Shown piece by piece: positions 8,596-16,458 of a stretch of DNA of 44,399 nucleotides. A program made the translations under genes and the position numbers. The notes under the pieces are model-generated. The model was not told where the DNA came from and searched no databases. It saw only the letters and a list, made by a program, of their open reading frames with translations. This DNA comes from an uncultured Clostridium sp. (GTDB taxonomy: Bacteria > Bacillota > Clostridia > TANB77 > CAG-508). Position 1 is the stretch's first letter. Every line of letters begins with the position of its first letter. The stretch lies in contig CAOKQZ010000015.1 in the NCBI GenBank assembly GCA_948471055.1, forward strand, positions 1 to 44,399, read 5' to 3'.

Positions 8596-11216
8596 ATATC
8601 CATTCCCCATACTTCTTAACATACAATTTCTTCACAATACTTGCAATGAAGCAGTATAAGATTGGGAAACCTATGATTACGATTAGGTAGACTGGGGAGA
8701 AAGGAACGAGTCCAATCCAGTTGCCTAAGGCGGTGAAGGGTACGATTAGTGCTACAATGCTTAAGAGGATAGAGGTTAGGTAGACTGGTAGAGAGGCATT
8801 GCTTTTTAAAAATGGGGTTTTGGCGGTTCTAATGATGTGTAGACCAATTAGGTTGGAAACGACACCATAGCTAAACCATATGGTTTGGAAAAGTGCACTT
8901 TGAGGAAGTCTTAAGCCAAAACCAAACCATAGAGAGGCAAATACCATTAGGTCGAAGATAGAACTTGTGGGTCCCATGAAGAACATGAAATTTCGTAGGT
9001 CTTTTAGGTTCCATTTTCTTGGTTTTGTTACGTATTCGGCATCTACATTATCAAAGGGTAAGCTAAGTTGACCAAAGTCGTATAAAAGACTTTGCACTAA
9101 TAATTGGATAGGAGTAATTGGTAAAAAGGGAAGGAAAAGTCCTGCGATTAATACCGAAAGTACCTCACCAAAATTAAAGCTAACCGCCATTTTGATGTAT
9201 TTTAATAGGTTGGCAAAGGTTTTTCTTCCTTCAATGGCACCATCTAATAACACATTTAAGTCTTTTTCTAGTAAAATAATATCCGAAGTTTCTTTGGCAA
9301 TATCAACTGCGGTATCCACACTAATACCAACATCGGCATTGGTAAGAGAAGGGCTATCGTTAATACCGTCTCCCATATACCCAACCACATTTCCAGCCTC
9401 TTTTAATAATCGCACAATTCTTGCTTTTTCAATGGGCGACAATTTTACAAAAATATTGGTATCATAAAGTAGGCGAAGAAGGGCCGAATCGGTTAAGCGA
9501 TTTACTTGGCTACCTGAAACAATACGTGCCGTACGAATACCAACTTGTTCACAAATACATTTGGTAACTTCTTCGTTATCTCCAGTTAACACAATCACAC
9601 GAATTCCTTTTCCATTCAAGGAATCGATGGCAAGTTTGGTACTTTCCTTCGGTGGATCTAAAAATCCGATAAATCCCATTAATACCATTTTGGATTCATC
9701 TTTTACACTAAACTCCGAAACCCCAGAAATATCATTTTTTTGGCAAACCGCAATGACACGTAATCCTTCTAAATTCAGTTGTCTAGTAAAGTTTCGAATG
9801 GTTTCTTTCCTTGCACTTGTCATTTCCAAAACAGAACCATTATCATACACAAGGCTACAAATGGATAAAATTTCTTCTACGGCACCTTTGGTAATTAGCT
9901 GTGTTTTTGTGCCATCTGAAACCACAACCGATAAACGTCTTCTTGCAAAATCGAAAGGGATTTCGTCTTGTTTGGTATAGTGGTTGGGAATATCGCTTAA
10001 ATTCATTTCCTTTGCTTTGTCGATAATGGCTTTATCGATGTTTCCTTTTAGCCCAGTTTGAAAAAAGGCATTTAAAAAGGCATGTTTTAAAACACCATAA
10101 TTCTCATTTCCATTCACATCTAAATACTTTTGTAACACAATTTCATCTTTGGTTAAAGTACCTGTTTTATCGGTGCAAAGGATATTCATAGCACCAAAAC
10201 TTTGGATAGAATCTAGCTTTTTTACAATCGTTTTCTTTTTCGACATGCGAAGAGCACCTTTGGCAAGAGAGGAAGACAAAATGACTGGTAGCAAAAGAGG
10301 GGTAATTCCAATGGCAATGGCAACCGAAAAAGTAAAAGTAATTAATACATCATGTTTTCCAATGTTAATAAAAAAGGTAATGGGAATCATCACAAGCATA
10401 AAACGGATGAGTAATTTACTAATGCTTTTAATTCCTTTTTGAAAAGCGGTTTCTGGTTTTCCAGACCCAATGGTTTTGGCGATTTTCCCTAAATACGTAT
10501 CATTTGCGGTTTTAATGACAACCCCTTTGGCACTACCACTAATTACGTTAGTCCCCATAAAACAGATGGTATCCAAATCGGTGACGCTTTTTATTTCTTC
10601 CACAGAACGAAGTTTAGAGGTAGCCATCTTTTTAACCGCTTCGGATTCACCAGTCAAAGTAGATTGTCCTACATGTAAATCTTTTTCTTCAATAATACGA
10701 AGGTCAGCAGGAATCATGTCCCCTGAAGAGAGAAGAACAATATCACCAGTTACAATGTCTTTTATGGGAAGTGCTACTTTTTGGTTATCACGTAAAACCG
10801 TACAAGTAGTAGCAACCAGACTTCTGAGTTTTTCAGCGGCTTTATTAGAACGGTATTCTTGAATAAATTCGAGAAGGGTGCTAGTAGCAACCAAAACCAC
10901 AATTACCACAATATTGGCATAACTTGGTGTTTCGGCTAAAATGACATCAGTATAAACAAGAACCAGACAAATCAGTAACAAAATAATATTAAAAGGACTA
11001 AGTAAACTCTCAAATAAGTAATGGTACCAGCGTTTACGTTTTGCTTGTTTTAATTCATTTGGCCCATTTTTGGCAAGTAAGCCATTTGCAAAATCTGTGG
11101 TCAAACCAGACCCGTAAGAAATTCATTTTTGCCAAAAATTCTTTTGGCGGTAAAATGGTTTCAGTCCCATATTTTTCACCTAAATTGATTTCTTCCAACT
11201 TTGAATTGGTAGCCAT
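8594..11216 (-). CDS. mgtA: Magnesium-type P-type ATPase (MgtA/MgtB), with a +1 frameshift at CGG
   Basis: This is a P3B-type ATPase for Mg2+ uptake at the membrane. It has the phosphorylation motif DKTGTLT (coding near 10160-10180), the TGES actuator loop, MGDGINDSPSL, and the family-typical NFGEVLSVLIAG and LLYDFGQLSLPFDNVD segments, with about ten membrane helices. The true start is ATG 11216-11214, which has GAGGTGAT six bases upstream and gives MATNSKLEEINLG. That frame reaches an in-frame CGG (11114-11112, after TTA). Skipping its C reads GGG and joins the 836-residue downstream frame to give NFLGSGLTTDFANGLL. The alternative TTG start at 11104 has no ribosome site. No M-box riboswitch was recognised in the short leader. 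Apart from the shift there is no in-frame CGG in the gene. Confidence 0.9.
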
Positions 11217-11335
11217 GTAAATCATCACCTCTAAAATATATGTAAAAGTACAAAAGTATCTTCCTAGGAAATATCAGTAAAATAAAGTATCTTTTTTTTA
11301 GTATGACACAAATAACAAAAAAACATACATAATAC

Positions 11336-11364
11336 TTGAAATGGACATAAAATTTCTATATAAT
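11336..11364 (+). promoter_or_regulatory. Sigma-A promoter for the 11406 gene
   Basis: TTGAAA (11336-11341), a 17-base spacer and TATAAT (11359-11364) lie about 40 bases upstream of ATG 11406. Confidence 0.8.
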
Positions 11365-11405
11365 AAATAAGTCAGGCAATCAAGCATGGCAGAAAGGAGA
11401 ACCAC

Positions 11406-11771
11406 ATGACAGAAAGTGTAGTAGCAATCGTGGGAGACGTCGAAATTGAAGTTCGTATTGTAGACGAACGGATAGAAAAGGTAATTCGTAAATATCATGG
11501 CGAAGCACCACCAGAAGACCAAACTTTTATGCGAGGCGAAAGGCGAAAAATTCAGGAAAGCTTAGTGTGGATTTTCAAAGGTGATTATGAAAAATTCAAA
11601 GAAATCTTACATAAGATTGGAAAAGACGAAACATATTTTGCCTATGGAAAAAAACGAATGGATGATGAAAAAGAAAGGAGAGTCCATAAACTAAAAGCTT
11701 TTGAAGAAAAGACGAAGAAGAAAAGAATAGCTTTGCAAGAAATGCTAGATAAATATACTTGGTCAGAGTAG
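11406..11771 (+). CDS. Hypothetical protein (121 aa)
   Basis: The family is not recognised. This is a small soluble protein with an N-terminal beta hairpin-like part (VVAIVGDVEIEVRIVDERIE) and a long basic, charged helical C-terminus (KKRMDDEKERRVHKLKAFEE) that may form a coiled coil. AAAGGAG precedes the ATG, with its own promoter upstream and a shared terminator downstream. Codon 22 (11469-11471) is CGG and must be sense, because a +1 shift would hit TAG at once. It also uses AGG, unlike the housekeeping genes nearby. Confidence 0.65.
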   Translation: MTESVVAIVGDVEIEVRIVDERIEKVIRKYHGEAPPEDQTFMRGERRKIQESLVWIFKGDYEKFKEILHKIGKDETYFAYGKKRMDDEKERRVHKLKAFEEKTKKKRIALQEMLDKYTWSE

Positions 11772-11783
11772 GTTAGAAAAAGT

Positions 11784-11820
11784 AAGGAAGAGATTTATTT
11801 ACTCTTCCTTATTTATTTTT
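11784..11820. terminator. Bidirectional intrinsic terminator
   Basis: AAGGAAGAG (11784-11792) and CTCTTCCTT (11802-11810) form a perfect 9-bp stem followed by ATTTATTTTTTT on the plus strand. On the minus strand it lies just past the stop of the 11813 gene and is followed by a moderately T-rich tract. It can serve both convergent genes. Confidence 0.85.
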
Positions 11821-12163
11821 TTAAACGAATTAAAATAGCAATACCTAATAAAATCAATAAAACACCAATTACAATTAAAATAATATTGATAATATTATTA
11901 AGTCCAAGACTTGATTCTGGTAACTGATTTAGGGTGCTAACACTTGCAGAATTATTTGAGTTTGTTGTGGTTGGCGATAAATGATCTGTAGTAGAAGAAT
12001 TTTCAGGATCAGTCATTGTATTAGTATCATCTTCTATGGTTGTATTGTCAGTAGAAGTATTTGCAGTTAAATTCATATTTATTCCCATTGCTTGTACAAA
12101 ATTAAGTGCAAATACCATAAATATAATTAAAAGAATAAGTGATATAGTTAATAATTTTTTCAT
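11813..12163 (-). CDS. Secreted, membrane-anchored Ser/Thr-rich protein
   Basis: The family is not recognised. From ATG 12163 (GGAGGG eight bases upstream) the 116-residue protein has a signal peptide (MKKLLTISLILLIIFMVFAL), a low-complexity Ser/Thr/Asn stretch (about residues 30-75), a C-terminal hydrophobic helix (NIILIVIGVLLILLGIAILI) and the tail RLKK. This architecture is like cell-wall sorted proteins, but the sequence before the helix is LPESSLG and not a standard LPxTG. The first 17 residues of the longer reading frame have no ribosome site and are not included. Confidence 0.65.
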   Translation of the reverse strand: MKKLLTISLILLIIFMVFALNFVQAMGINMNLTANTSTDNTTIEDDTNTMTDPENSSTTDHLSPTTTNSNNSASVSTLNQLPESSLGLNNIINIILIVIGVLLILLGIAILIRLKK

Positions 12164-12301
12164 ATTTTGTTCCCTCCAATATTTTTTCGAATGTATGTAT
12201 ATTATCATACACAAAATTAAACAAAAAGTCTAGCATATTTTTCAAAAAAATGAAAAATGCAAAAAATAAGAAAATATAGTTATTGAAAACGAAAGAAATA
12301 C

Positions 12302-12330
12302 TTGACAAATGAGTTGAAATTATATAAGAT
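12302..12330 (+). promoter_or_regulatory. Sigma-A promoter upstream of trhA
   Basis: TTGACA (12302-12307), a 17-base spacer and TAAGAT (12325-12330). The start codon is about 145 bases downstream, leaving an AT-rich leader of about 140 bases in which no riboswitch was recognised. Confidence 0.6.
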
Positions 12331-12475
12331 GAAAAAATATTATGCCAAGATATACATGCATAATACAGTGAATGCTCATGTAAAATATTGGAAAACATAG
12401 GTTATTAGTACTTCTTAATTTCAATATGTGAAAAGATACTTATAGAAAATTAAAGTAAAAGAATAAGGTGATAGT

Positions 12476-13141
12476 GTGAAAAGAACAAAGTTAGAAGATA
12501 GAAAATTACCCAATTATACAAAGGGAGAAGAAATTGCAAATATGGTGACTCATATTATTGGTGGAGTAATTGGAATTGTTGCCATTGTATTGTGTAGTAT
12601 TTTTGCAAAAGATGCTTATGGTGTGATAAGTGGAGTTATCTTTGGAGTATCTATGTTGATTTTATATACGATGTCTAGTATTTATCATGGATTAAGCCCA
12701 AAATTAAAAGGGAAAAAGGTACTACAAGTATTAGATCATTGTACGATATTTTTACTAATTGCAGGTTCTTATACGCCTTTTGCACTATGTACATTACGAA
12801 AATATAATACTGGTATGGGATGGGCAATTTTTGGAATAATTTGGGCAGTTGCTATATTAGGAATTGTTTTAAATTCCATTGACCTAAAAAAGTATAAAGT
12901 ATTTTCAATGATTTGTTATTTAACAATGGGATGGTGCATTATTGTTAAAATTAATGTATTACCTATATTACTAGGATGGCAGGGATTTGTTTTACTACTA
13001 GCAGGCGGAATTGTATATACTATGGGTGCGATATGTTATATGGTAGGAAAAAAACACAAATACATTCATACAGTATTTCACATATGTGTACTGATTGCAA
13101 ATTTCTTGCATTTCCTTTGTATTCTATGGTATGTCATATAA
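12476..13141 (+). CDS. trhA: Hemolysin III family / TrhA membrane protein
   Basis: This is a 221-residue integral membrane protein of the hemolysin III (PAQR-like, TrhA) family with seven predicted helices. The family's putative metal-binding residues are visible: SSIYHG (Ser and His, about residue 67), LDHCTIFLLIAGSYTP (Asp-His, about 87) and HTVFHICV (two His near 200). TrhA has been linked to membrane energetics and fluidity homeostasis in E. coli. The start is GTG at 12476 after AAGGTG; no better ATG is present. It is monocistronic with its own promoter. Confidence 0.9.
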   Translation: MKRTKLEDRKLPNYTKGEEIANMVTHIIGGVIGIVAIVLCSIFAKDAYGVISGVIFGVSMLILYTMSSIYHGLSPKLKGKKVLQVLDHCTIFLLIAGSYTPFALCTLRKYNTGMGWAIFGIIWAVAILGIVLNSIDLKKYKVFSMICYLTMGWCIIVKINVLPILLGWQGFVLLLAGGIVYTMGAICYMVGKKHKYIHTVFHICVLIANFLHFLCILWYVI

Positions 13142-13148
13142 AAATAGG

Positions 13149-13170
13149 AAAGGGTTATGGGTAACCTTTT
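13149..13170 (+). terminator. Hairpin after trhA
   Basis: AAAGGGTTA (13149-13157) pairs with TAACCTTTT (13162-13170) with one G-T pair around a 4-base loop. The T run lies inside the 3' arm and only A residues follow, so termination efficiency is unclear. Confidence 0.45.
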
Positions 13171-13238
13171 AAAAACCTAATATATTATAAAAGGAGCATA
13201 TGGTATGTTAAGGCATTAATGTACCATACAAGAAAACA

Positions 13239-13535
13239 ATGTATTATACTTATATGTTACGATGTGAAGATAATTCAATTTATACAGGAATTACAACAGA
13301 TTTGGAACGTAGGATGAAGGAACATTTTGGAAAAGATAATAAGTGTGCAAAATATACTCGTCACCATACAGCTAAAAAATTAGAATGTGCATGGCAAAGT
13401 GAAAATAGAAAGCTAGCTTCAAAATTAGAATATGCTATTAAACATATTTCAAAAGAAGAAAAAGAAGTGATAATTGTAACTAAAAAACTAGATGGAATTA
13501 GAAAGATTGAAAAACAAAATTATAAGTTATGGTAA
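13239..13535 (+). CDS. GIY-YIG nuclease family protein (UPF0213/YhbQ-like)
   Basis: This 98-residue single-domain GIY-YIG protein starts MYYTYMLRCEDNSIYTGITT, containing the YxYxLxC...YTG version of the motif. It then has DLERRMKEHFGKDNKCAKYT with the conserved Arg, YTRHHTAKKLECAWQ and the catalytic Glu in SKLEYAIKHISKEEK. The YhbQ subgroup has structure-specific DNA nuclease activity in some members; its role here is unknown. Only a weak ribosome site precedes ATG 13239. An AAAGGAG at 13190-13196 serves two tiny frames that end at once, which hints that translation of the leader may be coupled. Confidence 0.88.
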   Translation: MYYTYMLRCEDNSIYTGITTDLERRMKEHFGKDNKCAKYTRHHTAKKLECAWQSENRKLASKLEYAIKHISKEEKEVIIVTKKLDGIRKIEKQNYKLW

Positions 13536-13649
13536 AGAAAAGAAGATGAAAAGTTAATATGTATATGAGGATATAAAAAATAATACAGTAGTTTGTTTTG
13601 TGCATTGAAGCTTATACACATACAAGAAATACAATATTTAAAAAAGTGC

Positions 13650-13678
13650 TTGCATTTTTTAAAATATTGTAGTAATAT
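13650..13678 (+). promoter_or_regulatory. Promoter of the uracil permease leader
   Basis: TTGCAT (13650-13655), a 17-base spacer and TAATAT (13673-13678). Transcription from about 13685 would give a leader of about 185 bases. Confidence 0.6.
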
Positions 13679-13717
13679 TTTTTAGGGTGTCAGAAAATGA
13701 AAATTTTTGTAGAAAAA

Positions 13718-13767
13718 ACAAAAGCTATCATAAACAGAAATGGCAAAGCTACTTTGCTAGTTTTTGT
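13718..13767 (+). promoter_or_regulatory. Nested hairpin in the permease leader
   Basis: ACAAAAGCTA (13718-13727) pairs with TAGTTTTTGT (13758-13767), enclosing an inner perfect hairpin GCAAAG-CTA-CTTTGC (13743-13757). It lies upstream of a terminator and may be a sensing or antiterminator element. It does not match a riboswitch or PyrR loop that I know. Confidence 0.5.
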
Positions 13768-13795
13768 GTTTACTACAATTCATAGGATATTATTA

Positions 13796-13828
13796 AATCA
13801 CTAAAATTTATTGTTTTAGTGATTTTTT
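13796..13828 (+). terminator. Leader terminator (attenuator) ahead of the uracil permease
   Basis: AATCACTAAAA (13796-13806) and TTTTAGTGATT (13814-13824) form an 11-bp perfect stem with a T run to 13828. It sits 41 bases before the permease start and downstream of the promoter, so conditional readthrough is likely. Confidence 0.75.
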
Positions 13829-13869
13829 GTACCTAAAAAACACCTAAAATAAAAAAAGGGGGAAATTTT

Positions 13870-15225
13870 ATGGAAAAAAGCAAAATGATTTTAGATGTAA
13901 ACGAAAAACCAACAATTGCAAAATGGATTGTTTTAGCAATTCAACACGTATTTGCTATGTTTGGAGCTACTATTTTAGTACCAATTTTAGTAAATGCAGG
14001 AGCGGGAGAAACCGTGATTACTATACCAGTAGCATTGGTAACATCAGGAATAGGAACACTAATTTATATTTTATGCACCAAAGGAAAATCGCCAGTATAT
14101 TTAGGAAGCTCATTTGCCTTTATTGCACCATTAGTAGCAGCCTATGCAAAAGGTGGATTATCTGGTGCGATGACAGGAATTATGGTAGTAGGACTTATCT
14201 ATATTGTATTTGCGACCATTATTCGATTTGCAGGAAAAAATTGGCTAGATAAATTATTGCCACCAGTTGTCATTGGTCCAATGATTATGATTATAGGATT
14301 AGGACTTGCACCATCGGCTATTTCACAAATAGGACTTGGAGGAGAGGCACAAGTAGAATGGAAAGCCATTTTGGTGGCAGTTGTTACCTTCTTAGTAACA
14401 GCAATTGTTGCAGTAAGGGGAAAAGGATTTTTAAAGATTATTCCTTTCTTAGTAGGAATTGTAACAGGGTATATTGTTTCGGTATGTGTAGGATTGGTTG
14501 ATTTTACACCAGTAGCACAAGCAGCTTTCTTTAGTATGCCACAATTTGCCATTCCATTTTTAAACTATGCACCAAACTTCTCGGCAATTTTAACCATTGC
14601 ACCAATTGCACTAGTAACTATGGCAGAACATATTGGAGACCATACTTCTTTAAGTAATATTATTGGAAAAGATTTACTAAAAGAACCAGGATTAGAAAAA
14701 ACATTATTAGGAGATGGTATTGCAACCTTTGTTGCAGGATTACTTGGAGGACCTGCTAATACCACTTATGGAGAAAATACCTCAGTTGTAGGAATGACCA
14801 AAATTGCCTCTGTTTGGGTAATTGGATTGGCAGCTATTTTTGCGATTTGTTTAGGATTCTTAGGAAAATTTACAGCCTTAGTATCTACTATACCAAATCC
14901 AGTATTAGGAGGAGTGAGCTTACTTCTTTATGGATTTATTGCCGTAAATGGATTAAAAGTACTAATCCAAAATCAAATCGATTTTGGAAAAACAAAAAAT
15001 GTTGTTGTAGCATCTGCCATGTTAGTACTAGGCTTAGGAGGAGCTGCTATTTCCATTGTTAGTGGAGATGTATCGGTTACCATTTCAGGAATGAGCCTAG
15101 CAGCTATTGTAGGAATTCTAATTAATCTTTTCTTACCAGAAGAAAAAGAAGAAGAGGTAAACATGACAAAAGAAGAAAAGAAAGAAAAAGAGGAGAAAAA
15201 CCAAAAAGAAGAAATTAACGCATAA
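13870..15225 (+). CDS. uraA: Uracil permease, NCS2 family (UraA-like)
   Basis: This is a nucleobase:cation symporter-2 with about 14 membrane segments. The uracil-type signatures are VTMAEHIGDHTSLSNI (helix 8; Glu and His contact the base and proton in UraA) and GGPANTTYGENTSVVGMT (helix 10 with the conserved Glu). The N-terminal KWIVLAIQHVFAMFGATILV and PVYLGSSFAFI segments also fit. The C-terminus carries an unusual Lys/Glu-rich tail (EEKEEEVNMTKEEKKEKEEK) of about 30 residues. The ribosome site is a GGGGG stretch 8 bases upstream. With upp downstream it forms a uracil salvage module, probably controlled by the leader terminator. Confidence 0.93.
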   Translation: MEKSKMILDVNEKPTIAKWIVLAIQHVFAMFGATILVPILVNAGAGETVITIPVALVTSGIGTLIYILCTKGKSPVYLGSSFAFIAPLVAAYAKGGLSGAMTGIMVVGLIYIVFATIIRFAGKNWLDKLLPPVVIGPMIMIIGLGLAPSAISQIGLGGEAQVEWKAILVAVVTFLVTAIVAVRGKGFLKIIPFLVGIVTGYIVSVCVGLVDFTPVAQAAFFSMPQFAIPFLNYAPNFSAILTIAPIALVTMAEHIGDHTSLSNIIGKDLLKEPGLEKTLLGDGIATFVAGLLGGPANTTYGENTSVVGMTKIASVWVIGLAAIFAICLGFLGKFTALVSTIPNPVLGGVSLLLYGFIAVNGLKVLIQNQIDFGKTKNVVVASAMLVLGLGGAAISIVSGDVSVTISGMSLAAIVGILINLFLPEEKEEEVNMTKEEKKEKEEKNQKEEINA

Positions 15226-15235
15226 AATAAAACAA

Positions 15236-15330
15236 GGGGCGATGGAAATCGCCCATCTCCAGAGGCATATCAAAACAAATAAAATTTTTGGGGATTTCTT
15301 CGAAGAGCGGGCGATTTCCATCGCCCCTAC
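15236..15330. repeat. Pair of GTAGGGGCGA-type palindromic repeats in opposite orientation
   Basis: GGGGCGAT-GGAA-ATCGCCC at 15236-15254 and its inverse copy GGGCGAT-TTCC-ATCGCCCCTAC at 15309-15330 flank 54 bases. Each arm is itself a hairpin and the two copies can pair over their whole length. A third copy lies at 17561. Located between the permease and upp, the structure could also stop or stabilise transcripts. Confidence 0.8.
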
Positions 15331-15414
15331 AAGATGAACTATACCCCGAAAAACACACGCGGTTTATAGGCAAATCCATAAAAAACCTAAATATAAAAAA
15401 GAAGGAAGGATTAC

Positions 15415-16041
15415 ATGAAAGCAATCGAATTAAAACATCCCTTAATTGAACATAAAGTTGCAATTTTAAGAGATAAAAAAACAGGCACCAAAGAATTTCG
15501 CGAATTAGCAGAAGAATTAGCAATGTTACTTTGCTATGAGGCAATGCGAGATGCCAAAACCGATGAAGTAGAGGTAGAAACGCCAATGGGAAAAACCATG
15601 GCAAAAAAGATTAACGAAGACCGTTACACTTTTGTACCAATCCTAAGAGCAGGACTTGGTATGTCAAACGGAATTACCAAAATTGTTCCTAATGCAAAAA
15701 TAGGAGTCATTGGGTTATACCGTAACGAAGAAACACTAGAACCAGTACGTTATTATTACAAAGTACCAAAAGACATACAAGATAGAGAAGTCATCCTAGT
15801 AGACCCAATGCTTGCAACAGGTGGCTCAGCACTAGATGCCATTAAAATGATGAAAGAAGATGGTGTAAAGAAAATAAAATTCTTATGCTTAATTGCAGCA
15901 CCAGAAGGAATAAAGCGAGTAGAAGAAGCCTATCCAGACGTACAAATCTACTGTGCAAAAATCGACGACCACTTAAACGATATTGGCTATATCGTGCCAG
16001 GCTTAGGCGATGCAGGAGATAGAATTTTTGGAATCAGGTAA
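15415..16041 (+). CDS. upp: Uracil phosphoribosyltransferase
   Basis: Converts uracil and PRPP to UMP in the cytoplasm. The 208-residue length is typical. Family motifs: VPILRAGLGMSNGITKIVPN, the PRPP-binding loop VILVDPMLATGGSALDAI, KFLCLIAAPEGIKRV and the C-terminal uracil-binding stretch YIVPGLGDAGDRIFG. GAAGGA precedes the ATG. It completes the salvage module with the permease upstream, though a palindromic repeat pair separates them. Confidence 0.96.
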   Translation: MKAIELKHPLIEHKVAILRDKKTGTKEFRELAEELAMLLCYEAMRDAKTDEVEVETPMGKTMAKKINEDRYTFVPILRAGLGMSNGITKIVPNAKIGVIGLYRNEETLEPVRYYYKVPKDIQDREVILVDPMLATGGSALDAIKMMKEDGVKKIKFLCLIAAPEGIKRVEEAYPDVQIYCAKIDDHLNDIGYIVPGLGDAGDRIFGIR

Positions 16042-16044
16042 AAT

Positions 16045-16073
16045 TTGAAAAAAGAATGGAAAAGTGGTATAAT
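16045..16073 (+). promoter_or_regulatory. Sigma-A promoter for the small membrane protein
   Basis: TTGAAA (16045-16050), 17 bases and TATAAT (16068-16073), directly after the upp stop. Confidence 0.75.
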
Positions 16074-16125
16074 AGGAGTGTAAATAATGTAAAAGCGAAG
16101 TGCTTAATTGACAGGAGGAAAGAAA

Positions 16126-16302
16126 ATGAGCAAAAGGAAAAAATTACGCATAATATTATCGGTAGTTGCAGTTGTTATATTAATAGCATTATTTGTAGCA
16201 TTTTTTGTATTAAAAGATTCTTGGAAGTATAGTGCATTTTTACTGGTAATAGCATTCGCTATTTCGGCAGGATTATCAATTAGCTGTATGCCGGATGTTT
16301 AA
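16126..16302 (+). CDS. Small two-helix membrane protein (58 aa)
   Basis: The family is not recognised. After a basic N-terminus (MSKRKKLR) come two hydrophobic helices separated by KDSWKYS, ending SISCMPDV. ATG 16126 follows AGGAGG at the right spacing; an in-frame TTG at 16108 overlaps that site and was not chosen. It has its own promoter and terminator. Confidence 0.7.
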   Translation: MSKRKKLRIILSVVAVVILIALFVAFFVLKDSWKYSAFLLVIAFAISAGLSISCMPDV

Positions 16303-16323
16303 AGAGGTGCAAACCTCTTTTTT
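16303..16323 (+). terminator. Intrinsic terminator
   Basis: AGAGGT-GCAA-ACCTCT immediately after the stop codon, followed by a T run. Confidence 0.85.
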
Positions 16324-16362
16324 CATTATTTTTCTTTATTCACAAAAATTTCACAAATAAAA

Positions 16363-16389
16363 TTAGCAATTGGGGTTGACAATTGCTAA
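16363..16389 (+). promoter_or_regulatory. CIRCE operator 1 (variant)
   Basis: TTAGCAATT, 9 bases, then AATTGCTAA: a perfect 9-N9-9 dyad with CIRCE spacing (consensus TTAGCACTC-N9-GAGTGCTAA). The -35 box TTGACA (16376-16381) lies inside it, so HrcA binding would block RNA polymerase. Confidence 0.85.
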
Positions 16390-16404
16390 TTTTGGTTATA
16401 ATAT
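16376..16404 (+). promoter_or_regulatory. Heat-shock operon promoter
   Basis: TTGACA (16376-16381), a 17-base spacer and TAATAT (16399-16404). A TATAAT at 16397 is an alternative -10 with a 15-base spacer. It is bracketed by two CIRCE elements. Confidence 0.75.
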
Positions 16405-16415
16405 ATACAAAGAAA

Positions 16416-16442
16416 TTAGCAATCCAAACTTTCAAGTGCTAA
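16416..16442 (+). promoter_or_regulatory. CIRCE operator 2
   Basis: TTAGCAATC, 9 bases, then AAGTGCTAA. This is closer to consensus in its right arm, but the two arms pair imperfectly. It lies just before the hrcA ribosome site, as in other clostridial hrcA operons. Confidence 0.85.
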
Positions 16443-16458
16443 AAAAGAGGTGATAAAG

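Larger units (their letters stand above)
13536..13869 (+). other. Intergenic leader region of the uracil permease
   Basis: This 334-base gap has no coding sequence that I can support. The first 110 bases are featureless AT-rich DNA. The rest is a promoter and a structured leader ending in an intrinsic terminator ahead of the permease (listed separately). Confidence 0.7.

Noticed and set aside
9561..9980. Plus-strand open frames inside the P-type ATPase gene
   Set aside because: They are antisense shadows of mgtA with no ribosome site or family resemblance.
11217..11335. M-box magnesium riboswitch upstream of mgtA
   Set aside because: The leader is short and AT-rich and I could not find the conserved M-box helices.
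12976..13164. Alternative frame within the end of trhA
   Set aside because: Overlaps conserved TrhA coding sequence out of frame and has no ribosome site.
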